NCBI RefSeq assembly: GCF_900103785.1
Contig: NZ_FNHE01000005.1
Coordinates: 167,743 to 231,742 of the forward strand
DNA length: 64,000 nucleotides
Direction of reading: 5' to 3'
Source: Geodermatophilus siccatus
GTDB taxonomy: Bacteria > Actinomycetota > Actinomycetes > Mycobacteriales > Geodermatophilaceae
Position 1 is the first letter of the stretch. Each line of letters begins with the position of its first letter. Made by a program: the position numbers and the translations under genes. Below the pieces are notes generated by a model, which did no database searches, had not been told where the DNA came from, and saw nothing but the letters and a program-made list of their open reading frames with translations. Below are positions 1 through 8,457 of this stretch, piece after piece.

Positions 1-378
1 GACGTCGCGGGACGAGGTCGGCGTCGCCAGCGCCAGGTCGTCCTCGGCCCGGGTCTGCCGGCGGCGGTGCGACTCCTCGCGGCGGACGGCGTCGACGGCC
101 TTGTGGTGGACCATCGCCAGCAGCCAGGAGGAGAAGGAGCCCCGCGCGACGTCGAAGGCCGCCGGGTCGCGCCAGACGGTGAGGAACACGTCCTGCACCA
201 CGTCCTCGGCCAGGACGTCGTCGGCGAGGATGCGCCGCGCGAGGGCGAAGGCCGGCCGGCTGTACCTGTCGTAGAGCTCGTCCACGGCGCTCCGGTCGCC
301 CGCGCGCATGCGCAGGAGGAGGTCGGCGCCTGCCGGGCCGTCCCCGACACGCCGTCCCGAACTGCTCACGAGCTCCAT
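1..378 (-). CDS. ECF-type RNA polymerase sigma factor, 3' end outside the window
   Basis: The gene reads leftward and runs off the window edge, so only the first 126 residues are present. Residues about 35-105 are a sigma-70 region 2: LYDRYSRPAFALARRIL, then DDVLAEDVVQDVFLTVW, then the core-binding and -10-melting stretch SWLLAMVHHKAVDAVRRE. Region 4, which would recognise the -35 box, lies outside. The ATG at 376-378 is the only sensible start before region 2. The small size and lack of region 1 point to an ECF (group 4) sigma factor of the RpoE/SigK kind. An anti-sigma factor would be expected further left. The gene is divergent from the ssgA-like gene at 508. Confidence 0.85.
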   Translation of the reverse strand, partial: MELVSSSGRRVGDGPAGADLLLRMRAGDRSAVDELYDRYSRPAFALARRILADDVLAEDVVQDVFLTVWRDPAAFDVARGSFSSWLLAMVHHKAVDAVRREESHRRRQTRAEDDLALATPTSSRDV

Positions 379-507
379 CGTCACACGCGGTCTTCGCGAC
401 AGGCCCGCGACGCGGTTCAGGCGTGCTCGGAAGGGGCACACAGAGGAACGACACGCGCGGAGATCGTCCGGGCGTCACCTCGGTCAGGGAAGGTCGTTGT
501 TCCAGAG

Positions 508-951
508 ATGATCAACCGCGCCACGCCTGGGTACACGTGCCCGACGACGCTGCACCTTGTCGGTCCGCAGTCGTGGACCGAGGTCCCGGCCTTGCTCAGC
601 TACGAGGTGAGCGACCCGTTCGCCGTGCGGATCACCTTCGGCGACGGCGCGGAGGAGGACGGCATCTCCTGGCTCGTGGGCCGCGACCTGCTGCAGGTCG
701 GCCTGGACCGGCCGGCGGGCGAGGGCGACGTGCGGCTCTGGCCGTCCCGGACGTCGGGCGACGTCCTCTTCCTGCACCTGCGCGCTCCCTCGGGCGAGGC
801 GCTGTTCGAGGTGTCCCGCGGCACGGTTGCCGGCTTCCTGCAGCTGACCGCGGGCGTCGTCCCGTACGGCGAGGAGTCCTCGGTGCTCGAGGTGGACAGC
901 GAACTGGCCGCCCTGCTGTCCAACGGCGGCGCCGACCCGACGGGTCGGTGA
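508..951 (+). CDS. SsgA/SsgB-family sporulation and cell division regulator
   Basis: A 147-residue protein matching the actinobacterial SsgA-like family in length and motifs: YEVSDPFAVRITF near the N terminus, the diagnostic GLDRPAGEGDVRLWPSR in the middle, and a C-terminal helix ending DSELAALL. SsgB-type members help position FtsZ at septa in sporulating and other morphologically complex actinobacteria; that role is family knowledge. The ATG at 508 was chosen because the family homology begins just after it; the frame stays open further upstream but looks unlike the family. It is monocistronic, with tRNA genes beginning 88 bp downstream. Which Ssg subgroup it belongs to cannot be decided by eye. 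Confidence 0.88.
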   Translation: MINRATPGYTCPTTLHLVGPQSWTEVPALLSYEVSDPFAVRITFGDGAEEDGISWLVGRDLLQVGLDRPAGEGDVRLWPSRTSGDVLFLHLRAPSGEALFEVSRGTVAGFLQLTAGVVPYGEESSVLEVDSELAALLSNGGADPTGR

Positions 952-1038
952 CCCTCGGGGGGGGGACCCCCTGCGAACCCCCCTCCGAGGGTCGGGTATG
1001 GTTCTCCCTGCAAGACAGCGACACAGCAGGACAGCAAC

Positions 1039-1111
1039 GCGGACGTGGCTCAGTTGGTAGAGCATCACCTTGCCAAGGTGAGGGTCGCGGGTTCGAATCC
1101 CGTCGTCCGCT
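1039..1111 (+). tRNA. tRNA-Gly (anticodon GCC)
   Basis: Cloverleaf of 73 nt. The acceptor stem GCGGACG pairs with CGTCCGC, the anticodon loop is TTGCCAA with anticodon GCC, and the T loop is TTCGAAT. The 3' CCA is not encoded. First of three closely spaced tRNAs (Gly, Cys, Val), probably one transcript. Confidence 0.96.
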
Positions 1112-1152
1112 CGGAACCTCGGGCGCTGGTCGTCAGATCGGCGCCCGCGTGC

Positions 1153-1223
1153 GGTGGAGTGGCCGAGAGGCGAGGCAACGGCCTGCAAAGCCGTCTACAC
1201 GGGTTCAAATCCCGTCTCCACCT
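1153..1223 (+). tRNA. tRNA-Cys (anticodon GCA)
   Basis: 71 nt cloverleaf. The acceptor stem GGTGGAG pairs with CTCCACC, the anticodon loop is CTGCAAA (GCA), and the T loop is TTCAAAT. CCA is not encoded. Middle gene of the Gly-Cys-Val tRNA cluster. Confidence 0.96.
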
Positions 1224-1268
1224 CGGCCCCGCCGAGATCGGTGGAGCGGACCGGCCGCAGGCCGGATC

Positions 1269-1340
1269 GGGCGATTGGCTCAGTGGTAGAGCGCTACCTT
1301 GACACGGTAGAGGTCACTGGTTCGAACCCAGTATCGCCCA
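1269..1340 (+). tRNA. tRNA-Val (anticodon GAC)
   Basis: 72 nt cloverleaf. The acceptor stem GGGCGAT pairs with ATCGCCC, the anticodon loop is TTGACAC (GAC), and the T loop is TTCGAAC. Last tRNA of the cluster, followed within 6 nt by a strong hairpin. Confidence 0.96.
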
Positions 1341-1345
1341 CAGCA

Positions 1346-1380
1346 CGAGAGGCCCGGGTCCGGCGGACCCGGGCCTCTCG
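1346..1380 (+). terminator. Hairpin ending the tRNA cluster
   Basis: A perfect 16-bp stem with a 3-nt loop (arms 1346-1361 and 1365-1380) lies directly after tRNA-Val. There is no U-tract, as is usual in high-GC actinobacteria. It could also stop leftward read-through from coaE. Confidence 0.75.
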
Positions 1381-1653
1381 GCGTCTCGGGACGCCGGCGC
1401 CGAGCCGCCGTGACGTCGGCCACGGCCGCCGACGGGCCCGGGACGGCCGCGAGCGGCGACCAGCCCTCAGGCCCTGGTCCCAGCGTCTGGGCCACCCGAG
1501 CGGGACCCGCAGGTCCTCGTTCGAGAGCCACTGCAGGACCGCCAGGACGGCGAGGAGGCCGACCGCCCCGACCCGGATGCGGGCTGCTCCGTGCCGGGCG
1601 GCGTCGCGGTCCCGCGGGACGGACGGGTCGGCGGGCACGCCGCGCGTGTGCCG
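1381..1653. other. Gap between the tRNA terminator and coaE, no supported gene
   Basis: About 270 bp with no gene I can support. A leftward frame opens at GTG 1638 and encodes one hydrophobic stretch (VGAVGLLAVLAVLQWL), but it runs on through the hairpin and into tRNA-Val before stopping. Its tail is Arg-rich noise. A short membrane peptide here is possible but unproven. Confidence 0.5.
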
Positions 1654-2250
1654 TCAGCCGAGGGCGGGGATTACCCGCTCGGCCCAGAAGCGCTCGACCT
1701 GCGCCTCCAGGTCCTCGACGGTGCGGCTGTTGTCCAGCACGACGTCGGCCACCGCACGCCGCTGCTCGTCGGTGGCCTGGGCCGCGATCCGGGCGCGGGC
1801 GTCCTCCTCGGACAGCCCCCGGCCGACCAGCCGCCGCACCCGGGTGTCCAGGTCGGCCTCGACGACGAGCACCAGGTCGTAGGAGCCGGCCTGGCCGGTC
1901 TCCACCAGCAGCGGCACGTCCTGCACCACCACGGCGTCCGGGGGCGCCGCGGCGACCAGCTCGGCGGCACGGGCCCGCACCAGCGGGTGCACGATGCCGT
2001 CGAGCCGACGGCGGGCCTCGGGGTCGGCGAACACCACGGCGGCGAGGGCCGGGCGGTCGAGGGCGCCCTCGGGGGTCAGCACCCCGCGCCCGAACGCCGC
2101 GACGACGGCCTCCAGGCCCGGCGTCCCCGGCTCGACGACCTCGCGGGCGATGCGGTCGGCGTCCACGATGAGCGCCCCGCGCGCGGCGAGCAGTCCGGCC
2201 ACGGTGCTCTTGCCCGATCCGATCCCGCCGGTCAGCCCGATCCGCAGCAC
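1654..2250 (-). CDS. coaE: Dephospho-CoA kinase
   Basis: 198-residue cytosolic kinase that phosphorylates the 3' hydroxyl of dephospho-CoA, the last step of coenzyme A synthesis. The protein starts [15 protein letters not shown], a P-loop at the very N terminus as in all CoaE, followed by the [10 protein letters not shown] and LDGIVHPLV stretches and the [10 protein letters not shown] strand. The GTG at 2248-2250 places the P-loop at residues 8-15; longer upstream readings add non-homologous residues. It lacks the C-terminal GrpB-like extension found in mycobacterial CoaE. The coaE-rpsA-polA neighbourhood is conserved in actinobacteria, although here accessory genes separate rpsA from polA. 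Confidence 0.95.
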   Translation of the reverse strand: MLRIGLTGGIGSGKSTVAGLLAARGALIVDADRIAREVVEPGTPGLEAVVAAFGRGVLTPEGALDRPALAAVVFADPEARRRLDGIVHPLVRARAAELVAAAPPDAVVVQDVPLLVETGQAGSYDLVLVVEADLDTRVRRLVGRGLSEEDARARIAAQATDEQRRAVADVVLDNSRTVEDLEAQVERFWAERVIPALG

Positions 2251-2396
2251 GCACGGACAGTAGCCACCGACGGGGGAACGGTCACGGAGGGGTAACACCC
2301 GGGCGCCCGGCCCGGCGCGTCGCTCCAGTCACACGTGCCCCATGGGCAACTCTCTGCTCGGCGATCTCCCCACGCCCCAGAGAGGCAGAACCGACC

Positions 2397-2669
2397 ATGT
2401 CCCGTCCCGCGCACGCCGCCCCCTCGTCGACCCCCTCCGCCGTCCGGCGCGGCCCCGGTCGGCACCGGCTCGACCGCTCCACGGGCGTGCGCTGCACGGA
2501 CCTGCCGATGGTCCGCGAGCGGCTGGAGCGCAACGGCGCCGTCCGCCCGCGCAACGCCTTCCTGCGCTGGCTGTCGGCGACCGCGCCGGCGGGCCGGCAC
2601 ACCTGGCAGTTCCTCGCGAACTCCGGCGGCCGCCCGCGCACCGCGTTCGCGATCATCCTCAGCCTCTGA
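2397..2669 (+). CDS. Small basic hypothetical protein
   Basis: 90 residues, rich in Arg and Ser/Pro at the N terminus, with a more ordered middle (CTDLPMVRERLERNG) and a hydrophobic C-terminal end (TAFAIILSL). There is no signal peptide or recognisable domain. The ATG follows a purine-rich stretch (AGAGAGGCAG) about 8 nt upstream. The stop codon abuts a palindromic repeat of the dispersed family. It is divergent from coaE and convergent with rpsA. Third-position GC is high and consistent with a real gene, but I do not recognise the family. Confidence 0.5.
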   Translation: MSRPAHAAPSSTPSAVRRGPGRHRLDRSTGVRCTDLPMVRERLERNGAVRPRNAFLRWLSATAPAGRHTWQFLANSGGRPRTAFAIILSL

Positions 2670-2754
2670 AGGAGGACCCCGTCCTCCCCACCGGTCCGGC
2701 CCCCTGCGGGGTCCCCGCCGCGGGCCTGCGGGTGGCGGGGGCAGGGGTCCTCCA
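2670..2754. repeat. Dispersed palindromic element, copy 1 (gene-end repeat)
   Basis: Begins immediately after the stop codon at 2667-2669. Outer arms GGAGGACCCC (2671-2680) and GGGGTCCTCC (2744-2753) pair perfectly. The interior contains a second GC stem (CCCCGCC with GGCGGGG). Read on the minus strand the core resembles the other copies (CCGCCACCCGCAGGCCCGC). Probably a transcription terminator. Confidence 0.75.
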
Positions 2755-2786
2755 CTCGTCCCTCCACGGGGATGGGAGGGACGACC

Positions 2787-2822
2787 GAGGCCCGGGACCC
2801 CGCGGGGTCCCGGGCCTCGGCC
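2787..2822. terminator. Perfect 36-bp palindrome between convergent genes
   Basis: Two 18-nt arms (2787-2804 and 2805-2822) are exact reverse complements with no spacer. They lie 34 bp past the rpsA stop on the minus strand and downstream of the small gene on the plus strand. Most likely a bidirectional terminator. Confidence 0.7.
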
Positions 2823-2856
2823 TCAGGTGGTGCTGCTCAGCCGCGCTGAGCGGGGG

Positions 2857-4317
2857 TCACTCGCCGCCGGCGAGCTTGGCCCGCAGCGCCGCGAGCGCCT
2901 CGTCGCTGGCGAGGGTGCCGCCGGAGGTGTCCCCGGTCTCGACCTCACCGCTGGAGTAGTTGCCGCCGGCCGCAGCCTCGGCGTCGGCCTCGCGGGCCGC
3001 CGCGATCTGCTTGCGGTGCGCCTCGTAGCGGGCCTGGGCCTCGGCGTACTGCCGCTCCCAGGTCTCGCGGGCCTCCTCGTAGCCCTCGAGCCACTCGCCC
3101 GTCTCCGGGTCGAACCCCTCGGGGTAGATGTAGTTGCCCTGCTCGTCGTACGAGGCGGCCATGCCGTAGGCGGCCGGGTCGAACTGCTCCTCGTCGCCGA
3201 TGACGCCCTCGTTGGCCTGCTTGAGCGACAGGGAGATGCGGCGCCGGTCGAGGTCGATGTCGATGACCTTGACCAGGATCTCGTCGCCGACCTGCACGAC
3301 CTGCTCGGGGATCTCGACGTGCCGCTCGGCCAGCTCGGAGATGTGCACCAGACCCTCGATGCCCTCGTCGACGCGGACGAACGCACCGAAGGGCACCAGC
3401 TTGGTGACCTTGCCGGGGACGACCTGGCCGATCTGGTGGGTCCGGGCGAACTGACGCCACGGGTCCTCCTGCGTCGCCTTCAGCGACAGCGAGACCCGCT
3501 CGCGGTCCAGGTCGACGTCGAGGACCTCGACGGTGACCTCCTGGCCGACCTCGACGACCTCGGACGGGTGGTCGATGTGCTTCCAGGACAGCTCGGAGAC
3601 GTGCACCAGACCGTCGACGCCACCCAGGTCCACGAACGCGCCGAAGTTGACGATCGAGGAGACGACGCCGGTGCGGACCTGGCCCTTGGCGAGCTTGTTG
3701 AGGAACTCGCTGCGGACCTCGGACTGGGTCTGCTCCAGCCACTGCCGGCGGGAGAGGACGACGTTGTTGCGGTTCTTGTCGAGCTCGATGATCTTGGCCT
3801 CGAGCTCGCGGCCCACGTAGGGCTGCAGGTCGCGGACGCGGCGCATCTCGACCAGCGAGGCGGGGAGGAAGCCGCGCAGGCCGATGTCGAGGATGAGACC
3901 GCCCTTGACGACCTCGATGACGGTGCCGGTGACGACCTCGTCGGCTTCCTTCTTCGCCTCGATCGTGCCCCAGGCGCGCTCGTACTGGGCGCGCTTCTTG
4001 GACAGGATCAGGCGGCCTTCCTTGTCCTCCTTCTGGAGGACGAGGGCTTCCACCTCGTCGCCGACGCTGACGACCTCGTTGGGGTCGACGTCGTGCTTGA
4101 TGGACAGCTCACGCGAGGGGATGACGCCCTCGGTCTTGTAGCCGATGTCCAGCAGCACCTCGTCCCGGTCGACCTTGACGATGACGCCTTCGACGATGTC
4201 GCCGTCGTTGAAGTACTTGATCGTCTGGTCGATGGCCGCGAGGAAGTCCTCGGCGGTGCCGATGTCGTTGACGGCGACCTGGGGGGTGCTGTTAGGACGG
4301 ACCTGGGTGGAGGTCAT
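2857..4317 (-). CDS. rpsA: 30S ribosomal protein S1
   Basis: 486 residues, the usual actinobacterial length. It contains four S1 RNA-binding repeats at about residues 40-105, 123-190, 205-275 and 290-360. The third reads [17 protein letters not shown] and the fourth [15 protein letters not shown], followed by an acidic, Tyr/Glu-rich C-terminal tail of about 110 residues. S1 helps 30S subunits bind mRNA, and in actinobacteria it must also work with many leaderless messages. The ATG at 4315-4317 (MTSTQVRPN) fits homologues; the frame extends upstream without similarity. A GGAG motif lies about 12 nt upstream of the ATG. Confidence 0.97.
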   Translation of the reverse strand: MTSTQVRPNSTPQVAVNDIGTAEDFLAAIDQTIKYFNDGDIVEGVIVKVDRDEVLLDIGYKTEGVIPSRELSIKHDVDPNEVVSVGDEVEALVLQKEDKEGRLILSKKRAQYERAWGTIEAKKEADEVVTGTVIEVVKGGLILDIGLRGFLPASLVEMRRVRDLQPYVGRELEAKIIELDKNRNNVVLSRRQWLEQTQSEVRSEFLNKLAKGQVRTGVVSSIVNFGAFVDLGGVDGLVHVSELSWKHIDHPSEVVEVGQEVTVEVLDVDLDRERVSLSLKATQEDPWRQFARTHQIGQVVPGKVTKLVPFGAFVRVDEGIEGLVHISELAERHVEIPEQVVQVGDEILVKVIDIDLDRRRISLSLKQANEGVIGDEEQFDPAAYGMAASYDEQGNYIYPEGFDPETGEWLEGYEEARETWERQYAEAQARYEAHRKQIAAAREADAEAAAGGNYSSGEVETGDTSGGTLASDEALAALRAKLAGGE

Positions 4318-4531
4318 GTGGTCGAGTGCTCCGGACGGGGGATGCGTAGGGACAGGACGACCCGCGGCCGGGTGACCGCGGGGAGCGGGGAGAGCCGGCG
4401 CGCGCCGATCCCCTGGTGGGCTCAGCACTGACAGACCTCTGGCGCATTCCCATGGTACGGAGCCGGGGAGCACCCGGTCCACCTGGGTGCGGCGCCTCCC
4501 CGGGCCCCCGGCGTGTCACGATCGGCGTGTC

Positions 4532-5386
4532 ATGGACAGCCCGGCCGCTCCCCCGCCCGACCTCCCCCTCGCCGACGACGGCTACCCGGCGCCGAGCGGC
4601 GTCGCCCGGCGCCCGGCAGGGACGGCGGAGTCGGTCCGGGCCAACCGGCGGTGGTGGGACGCCGCGGCGCCGGCCTACCTCGCCGAGCACGGCAGCGACC
4701 TCGGCGACGTCGACTTCCTGTGGTGCCCCGAGGGACTGCGCGAGTCCGAGGCGCACCTGCTCGGGGACGTGACCGGCCGCCGGGTGGTCGAGATCGGCTG
4801 CGGGTCGGCGCCGTGTGCACGCTGGCTGCGCCGCGAGGGGGCGGACGTCGTCGCGCTCGACCTCTCCGGCGGGATGCTGGCCCGGGCCGCCGAACTGAAC
4901 CGGGCCACCGGCATCGACGTCCCGCTGCTGCAGGCCGACGTGGGGGCGCTGCCGCTGGCGACCGGCAGCGTGGACCTGGCCTGCTCGGCGTTCGGCGGGC
5001 TGCCGTTCGTCGCCGACGTCGAAGGGGCGCTCGCCGAGGTGGCGCGGGTGCTGCGGCCCGGCGGGCGGTTCGTCGCGTCGGTGAACCACCCGTTCCGCTG
5101 GCCGCTGCCGGACTCCCCCGACCCCGAGGACCTGCGGGTCGTCTCCTCCTACTTCGACCGGACGCCGTACGTGGAGACCGACGAGGACGGCCGCGCGGTG
5201 TACGTCGAGCACCACCGCACGGTCGGCGACTGGGTGCGCGCGGTCGTGGGTGCGGGGCTCGTCCTCGAGGACCTGGTCGAGCCGGAGTGGACGCCGGGCC
5301 GTACGCAGGAGTGGGGCCAGTGGTCCCCGGCCCGCGGGGCGCTGGTCCCCGGCACCCTCGTGCTGGTCTGCCGCGCGCCCGGCTGA
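4532..5386 (+). CDS. Class I SAM-dependent methyltransferase
   Basis: 284 residues. SAM-binding motif I is [15 protein letters not shown], followed by [14 protein letters not shown] (acidic residue after strand 2) and [14 protein letters not shown] (motif II/III region), then the typical [12 protein letters not shown]. This is the Methyltransf_11 fold; the substrate cannot be deduced. The ATG at 4532 is preferred over the upstream in-frame start because the extra residues are non-conserved. Its TGA (5384-5386) directly abuts the stop codon of the convergent oxidoreductase at 5387. Divergent from rpsA. Confidence 0.85.
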   Translation: MDSPAAPPPDLPLADDGYPAPSGVARRPAGTAESVRANRRWWDAAAPAYLAEHGSDLGDVDFLWCPEGLRESEAHLLGDVTGRRVVEIGCGSAPCARWLRREGADVVALDLSGGMLARAAELNRATGIDVPLLQADVGALPLATGSVDLACSAFGGLPFVADVEGALAEVARVLRPGGRFVASVNHPFRWPLPDSPDPEDLRVVSSYFDRTPYVETDEDGRAVYVEHHRTVGDWVRAVVGAGLVLEDLVEPEWTPGRTQEWGQWSPARGALVPGTLVLVCRAPG

Positions 5387-6358
5387 TCAGCTACCGGGGA
5401 CGAGCACGACGCGGCGTCCGCCGCTCGCGGTGCGGTCCCAGCCCTCGGCAGCCCGGGACAGCGGCAGGACGTCGTGCTCGACCGCCAACTGCCCGGCGGC
5501 GGCGCGGGCCAGCACGGCGGCGAGCGCGGTGGACCGCTGCTCCCCGGTGAGCGCGTTGTTGGTGTAGCCGAGCACCGAGGCGCTGCGGCCGCGCAGGGTG
5601 GCCGAGGAGAACACGGCGGTGTCGCCCGACGCCCCGCCGAGGTTGACCAGCCGGCCGCCCGCCGCGAGCACCCGCGACGCCGCGGTCGCGGCGGCGCCGA
5701 ACACGGGGTCGACCACGACGTCGGCACCCCCGCCGGTGGCCTCCGCCAGCCGCGCCGCCAGCTCGTCGACGTCCCCGGTGAGGGGGACGACCTCGTCGGC
5801 GCCGGCCCGCGCGGCCCGCTCGGCGGACGCCCCCGGCCGGCACACGGCGACCACCCGTGCCGCGCCCAGCGTCCGGGCCGCGCCGACGGCGGCCTGCCCG
5901 ACGGCTCCCCCGGCGCCGAGCACCACGACCCGCTCCCCCGGCCGCAGCCGCCCCCGCCAGGTCAGCGCCATCCAGGCGGCGACCCCCGACAGGCCGATCG
6001 CGGCCACCGCCGGGTCGGGGAGGTCGGCGTCGAGCGGGACGACGTCGTCGTCGGGGACGGCGCAGCGCTCGGCCTGGCTGCCGTCACCGGGCGCCATGCC
6101 GGCGGAGGTGGCGAACCAGACGCGGCTCCCGGCCGGGTGGACGGCGGATGTCTCCACCACGCCGACGCCCTGCACCCCGGGGACGTAGGGCACGGCCGGG
6201 CGCCCGAGGTACGACGTCCCGGAGGCGCAGAGCAGGTCCAGGGGGACCACCGGCGCGGCCGTCACCCGGACCAGCGTCCGCCCGGTGGCGGGGACGGGGT
6301 CCGGGTGCGGGCGGTACGCCGGCGGTTCCCCCAGGGTGTGCAGGACGGCGGCGTGCAC
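5387..6358 (-). CDS. Zinc-less quinone-oxidoreductase-type alcohol dehydrogenase (MDR family)
   Basis: 323 residues with the medium-chain dehydrogenase layout: a GroES-like N-terminal domain (LGRPAVPYVPGVQGVGVV) and a Rossmann domain with VVVLGAGGAVGQAAVG at residues 144-159. The catalytic-zinc cysteine/histidine set of alcohol dehydrogenases is not apparent, so a QOR-like NADPH reductase is likely. The GTG start at 6356-6358 lies 2 nt after the ligA stop codon, indicating translational coupling. It is the last gene of a five-gene leftward operon (caiB, citryl-CoA-lyase-like, ligB, ligA, this gene) and may reduce a ring-cleavage or enone intermediate of that pathway (inference). Confidence 0.82.
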   Translation of the reverse strand: MHAAVLHTLGEPPAYRPHPDPVPATGRTLVRVTAAPVVPLDLLCASGTSYLGRPAVPYVPGVQGVGVVETSAVHPAGSRVWFATSAGMAPGDGSQAERCAVPDDDVVPLDADLPDPAVAAIGLSGVAAWMALTWRGRLRPGERVVVLGAGGAVGQAAVGAARTLGAARVVAVCRPGASAERAARAGADEVVPLTGDVDELAARLAEATGGGADVVVDPVFGAAATAASRVLAAGGRLVNLGGASGDTAVFSSATLRGRSASVLGYTNNALTGEQRSTALAAVLARAAAGQLAVEHDVLPLSRAAEGWDRTASGGRRVVLVPGS

Positions 6359-6360
6359 GG

Positions 6361-6720
6361 TCAGGTCGCGATGTCGGGATAGGGCAGGGAGATGTGCTGC
6401 ATCGCCCTGCCGTAGGCCTTCTGGTACTCCAGCGGGCCGTGGTCGCGCTCGAACATCGCGATGAACAGCGTGAGCGTCAGGAACGGGTGCGCGCCCATCT
6501 GGAACAGCGCCACGTGGTCGTGCTCGCGCAGGGCACGCCGCTCGTCCTCGGTGAACGACAGCCAGGTGGACCGCTCGGCGTCGACGCAGTTGAGGATCCG
6601 GTTGGCCATCTCGGCCTCCCACCACGCCACCGTGCCCGCCGGGTCCTCGCGGTAGCGCTCGACCAGCTCGGGGTCGCGGTCGACGGTGTAGAGGAACTTG
6701 TCCAGCAGGTACCTGCTCAC
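6361..6720 (-). CDS. LigA-like alpha (small) subunit of an extradiol dioxygenase
   Basis: 119 residues. The LigA fold is suggested by the helical pattern: SRYLLDKFLYTVDRDPELV, then the C-terminal block LREHDHVALFQMGAHPFLTL and the end of the small cap subunit. In the protocatechuate 4,5-dioxygenase family this subunit covers the active site of LigB. The GTG start (6718-6720) overlaps the ligB stop by 4 nt (GTGA), the tight coupling expected for two subunits of one enzyme. The order ligB then ligA is the reverse of the classical ligAB order. Confidence 0.8.
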   Translation of the reverse strand: MSRYLLDKFLYTVDRDPELVERYREDPAGTVAWWEAEMANRILNCVDAERSTWLSFTEDERRALREHDHVALFQMGAHPFLTLTLFIAMFERDHGPLEYQKAYGRAMQHISLPYPDIAT

Positions 6721-7610
6721 CGGACTGCCTCCGTCGGGGCGCCGGGCGCCTGGGGCGCGCCGTCCGGGTACCAGGTGAAGTAGGCCTCCATGGTGTGGAA
6801 CAGGTCGAGGGTGTCGACGTGGTCGGCCTTCTGCCCCTCGCCGGCCACGCCCATCATCAGCATGAAGTCCATGAAGCCGTGGGTGGCGTTCCCCGGCGCG
6901 TGCAGGCTGTCCAGGCTGACCTCCGCCAGGCAGCCCTCGATGTCGCCGCCGGCGATCCACTCCACGGCCTTGCGGTCGAACTCCGGGTCGGGGCCGTGCT
7001 CGCCGAACTGGCGCGGCCCGCCCAGTTCCAGCGACAGGTGGCCGGTGCCGATGACGGCGACCCGCTTGTCGCTCTCCCAGGACTCGACCATCTCCCGGAT
7101 GGCCCTCCCCAGCTGCACGAACCGCTTCGGCTGCGGCAGCGGCGGGGCGAAGATGTTGGTGTAGACCGGCACGATCGGCAGGTCGGCCTGCGGGCGCAGC
7201 GTGATGATCGGGCACGTGATGCTGTGGTCGATCCGCAGCTCGTTGCTGAACGCCAGGTCGAACCCGCGGTCCAGGCCGTCGCGCAGCAGGTGCGCGGCGA
7301 GCTCCTCCTCGCCCCGCAGCAGCATGCGGGGCAGCCCGAACTCGCGCTCCTCGTTGTAGAAGTTCGCGTCGAAGAACGGCGCCTTGCCCACCAGGAACTG
7401 CGGCATGTTGTCCAGCCACAGCTGGTGGAAGTGGTCGCTGCCGACCATCACCAGGACGTCGGGCTCGGCGACGGTGAGCGTCTCGCGGAACCGCTCGATC
7501 TTGGCCACCCACTCGTCGGCGAACGGCGGCCGGTCGGCACCGGTCGACGTGCTCGCCCGGTAGTAGAACGGGTGGTGCGTGGACGCGATGACCGCGGCCA
7601 GTTCAGCCAT
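6717..7610 (-). CDS. LigB-like beta (catalytic) subunit of a class III extradiol dioxygenase
   Basis: 297 residues. Iron-ligand candidates fit the LigB family: His12 in ASTHHPF, His60 in GSDHFH, and the base His191 in VIGTGHLSLELG. The enzyme would open a catechol-type ring between a hydroxylated and an adjacent carbon using Fe(II) and O2. The usual third ligand, a Glu in a GxxE motif near residue 245, is not obvious; that position reads GNATHGFMDF. The substrate may therefore differ from protocatechuate or gallate. The gene overlaps the citryl-CoA-lyase-like gene by 8 nt and ligA by 4 nt. Confidence 0.82.
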   Translation of the reverse strand: MAELAAVIASTHHPFYYRASTSTGADRPPFADEWVAKIERFRETLTVAEPDVLVMVGSDHFHQLWLDNMPQFLVGKAPFFDANFYNEEREFGLPRMLLRGEEELAAHLLRDGLDRGFDLAFSNELRIDHSITCPIITLRPQADLPIVPVYTNIFAPPLPQPKRFVQLGRAIREMVESWESDKRVAVIGTGHLSLELGGPRQFGEHGPDPEFDRKAVEWIAGGDIEGCLAEVSLDSLHAPGNATHGFMDFMLMMGVAGEGQKADHVDTLDLFHTMEAYFTWYPDGAPQAPGAPTEAVR

Positions 7611-8457
7611 GACGACCTCCGTCGGCGTCTGGGTCGGGAGCGGGCAGGGGGTCGGGGACGTAGGGGTCCGGGGGGACCGACCGGTTGTTGAGGTCGACGG
7701 AGAGGAAGACCTCGTTGGCGACCGGGTGCCGCAGCTCCTCGGCCAGCTGCCCGATCAGCCCGGCGGTGCGCGCCAGCAGCGCGAAGCCGCGCAGCAGCTC
7801 CAGCGGCAGCCCGAGGTCGGCCAGCGCGGCGCCGCACACCCCGGCGCCGTTGAGCGGCAGGGTCCTGCCCAGCACCTGCGGGTGCACCCGGCCGATGGCG
7901 GCGAACAGCGACAGGTGGGGTCCGTGGAGCCCCTCCTCGGCGGCGATCTGGAACAGCCGGGGGGTGCGCGGGTCGCCGTCCTTGTGCACGTGGTGACCGA
8001 GGCCCGGGACGAAGCGGCGGGCCGCCCGCTGCGCGGTCACCGTCTCCAGCGCCAGGACGTCCCAGCCGGCGTCGTCGGTGGGCAGGACGCCGGCCACCCC
8101 GGTCAGGACGTCGTGCAGGAAGCGGCCGCAGTCCTCGGTGACCCCCAGGAACCGCGAGCCGCCGCCGAGCAGCCCGGCGGCGAGCGCTCCCTGCACCGAG
8201 TCCGGGGCCGACAGGTGGGTCAGCCGGGCGACGATCGCCGTCGGGGTGAAGCCGTGGTCGGCCAGCGCCGCGAGCACCGCCTCGAACACCCGGGTCTCCC
8301 CGCGCGTGGGGCGCCGCTGGGTGGCCAGCCAGAAGGCGAGCTCCCCGAAGCCGACCTCCCCCATCACGTCGCGGGCCAGGTCGGTGCCGAGCAGGGTGAT
8401 GCTGTCGCGGCTGGATGCGCCCAGCGCCGTCGGGTACTCGGGGCGCTCGGCGCTCAT
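7603..8457 (-). CDS. Citryl-CoA lyase-like member of the citrate synthase superfamily
   Basis: 284 residues, shorter than citrate synthase (~430) and matching the stand-alone citryl-CoA lyase group. It has the compact citrate-synthase-type C-terminal motifs: GLGHHVHKDGDPR at 152-164 (catalytic His region) and LNGAGVCGAAL near residue 205. The likely reaction is a retro-Claisen cleavage of a citryl-CoA-like thioester to acetyl-CoA and an oxo acid. The ATG overlaps the caiB stop (ATGA). A CoA-transferase immediately upstream would supply the CoA thioester, so the two probably act in sequence on a product of the dioxygenase. The exact substrate is unknown. Confidence 0.75.
   Translation of the reverse strand: MSAERPEYPTALGASSRDSITLLGTDLARDVMGEVGFGELAFWLATQRRPTRGETRVFEAVLAALADHGFTPTAIVARLTHLSAPDSVQGALAAGLLGGGSRFLGVTEDCGRFLHDVLTGVAGVLPTDDAGWDVLALETVTAQRAARRFVPGLGHHVHKDGDPRTPRLFQIAAEEGLHGPHLSLFAAIGRVHPQVLGRTLPLNGAGVCGAALADLGLPLELLRGFALLARTAGLIGQLAEELRHPVANEVFLSVDLNNRSVPPDPYVPDPLPAPDPDADGGRHG

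Noticed and set aside
1294..1638. Possible small membrane protein downstream of coaE
   Set aside because: The frame has one hydrophobic helix but runs through the tRNA hairpin and stops inside tRNA-Val, which makes it an unlikely complete gene.
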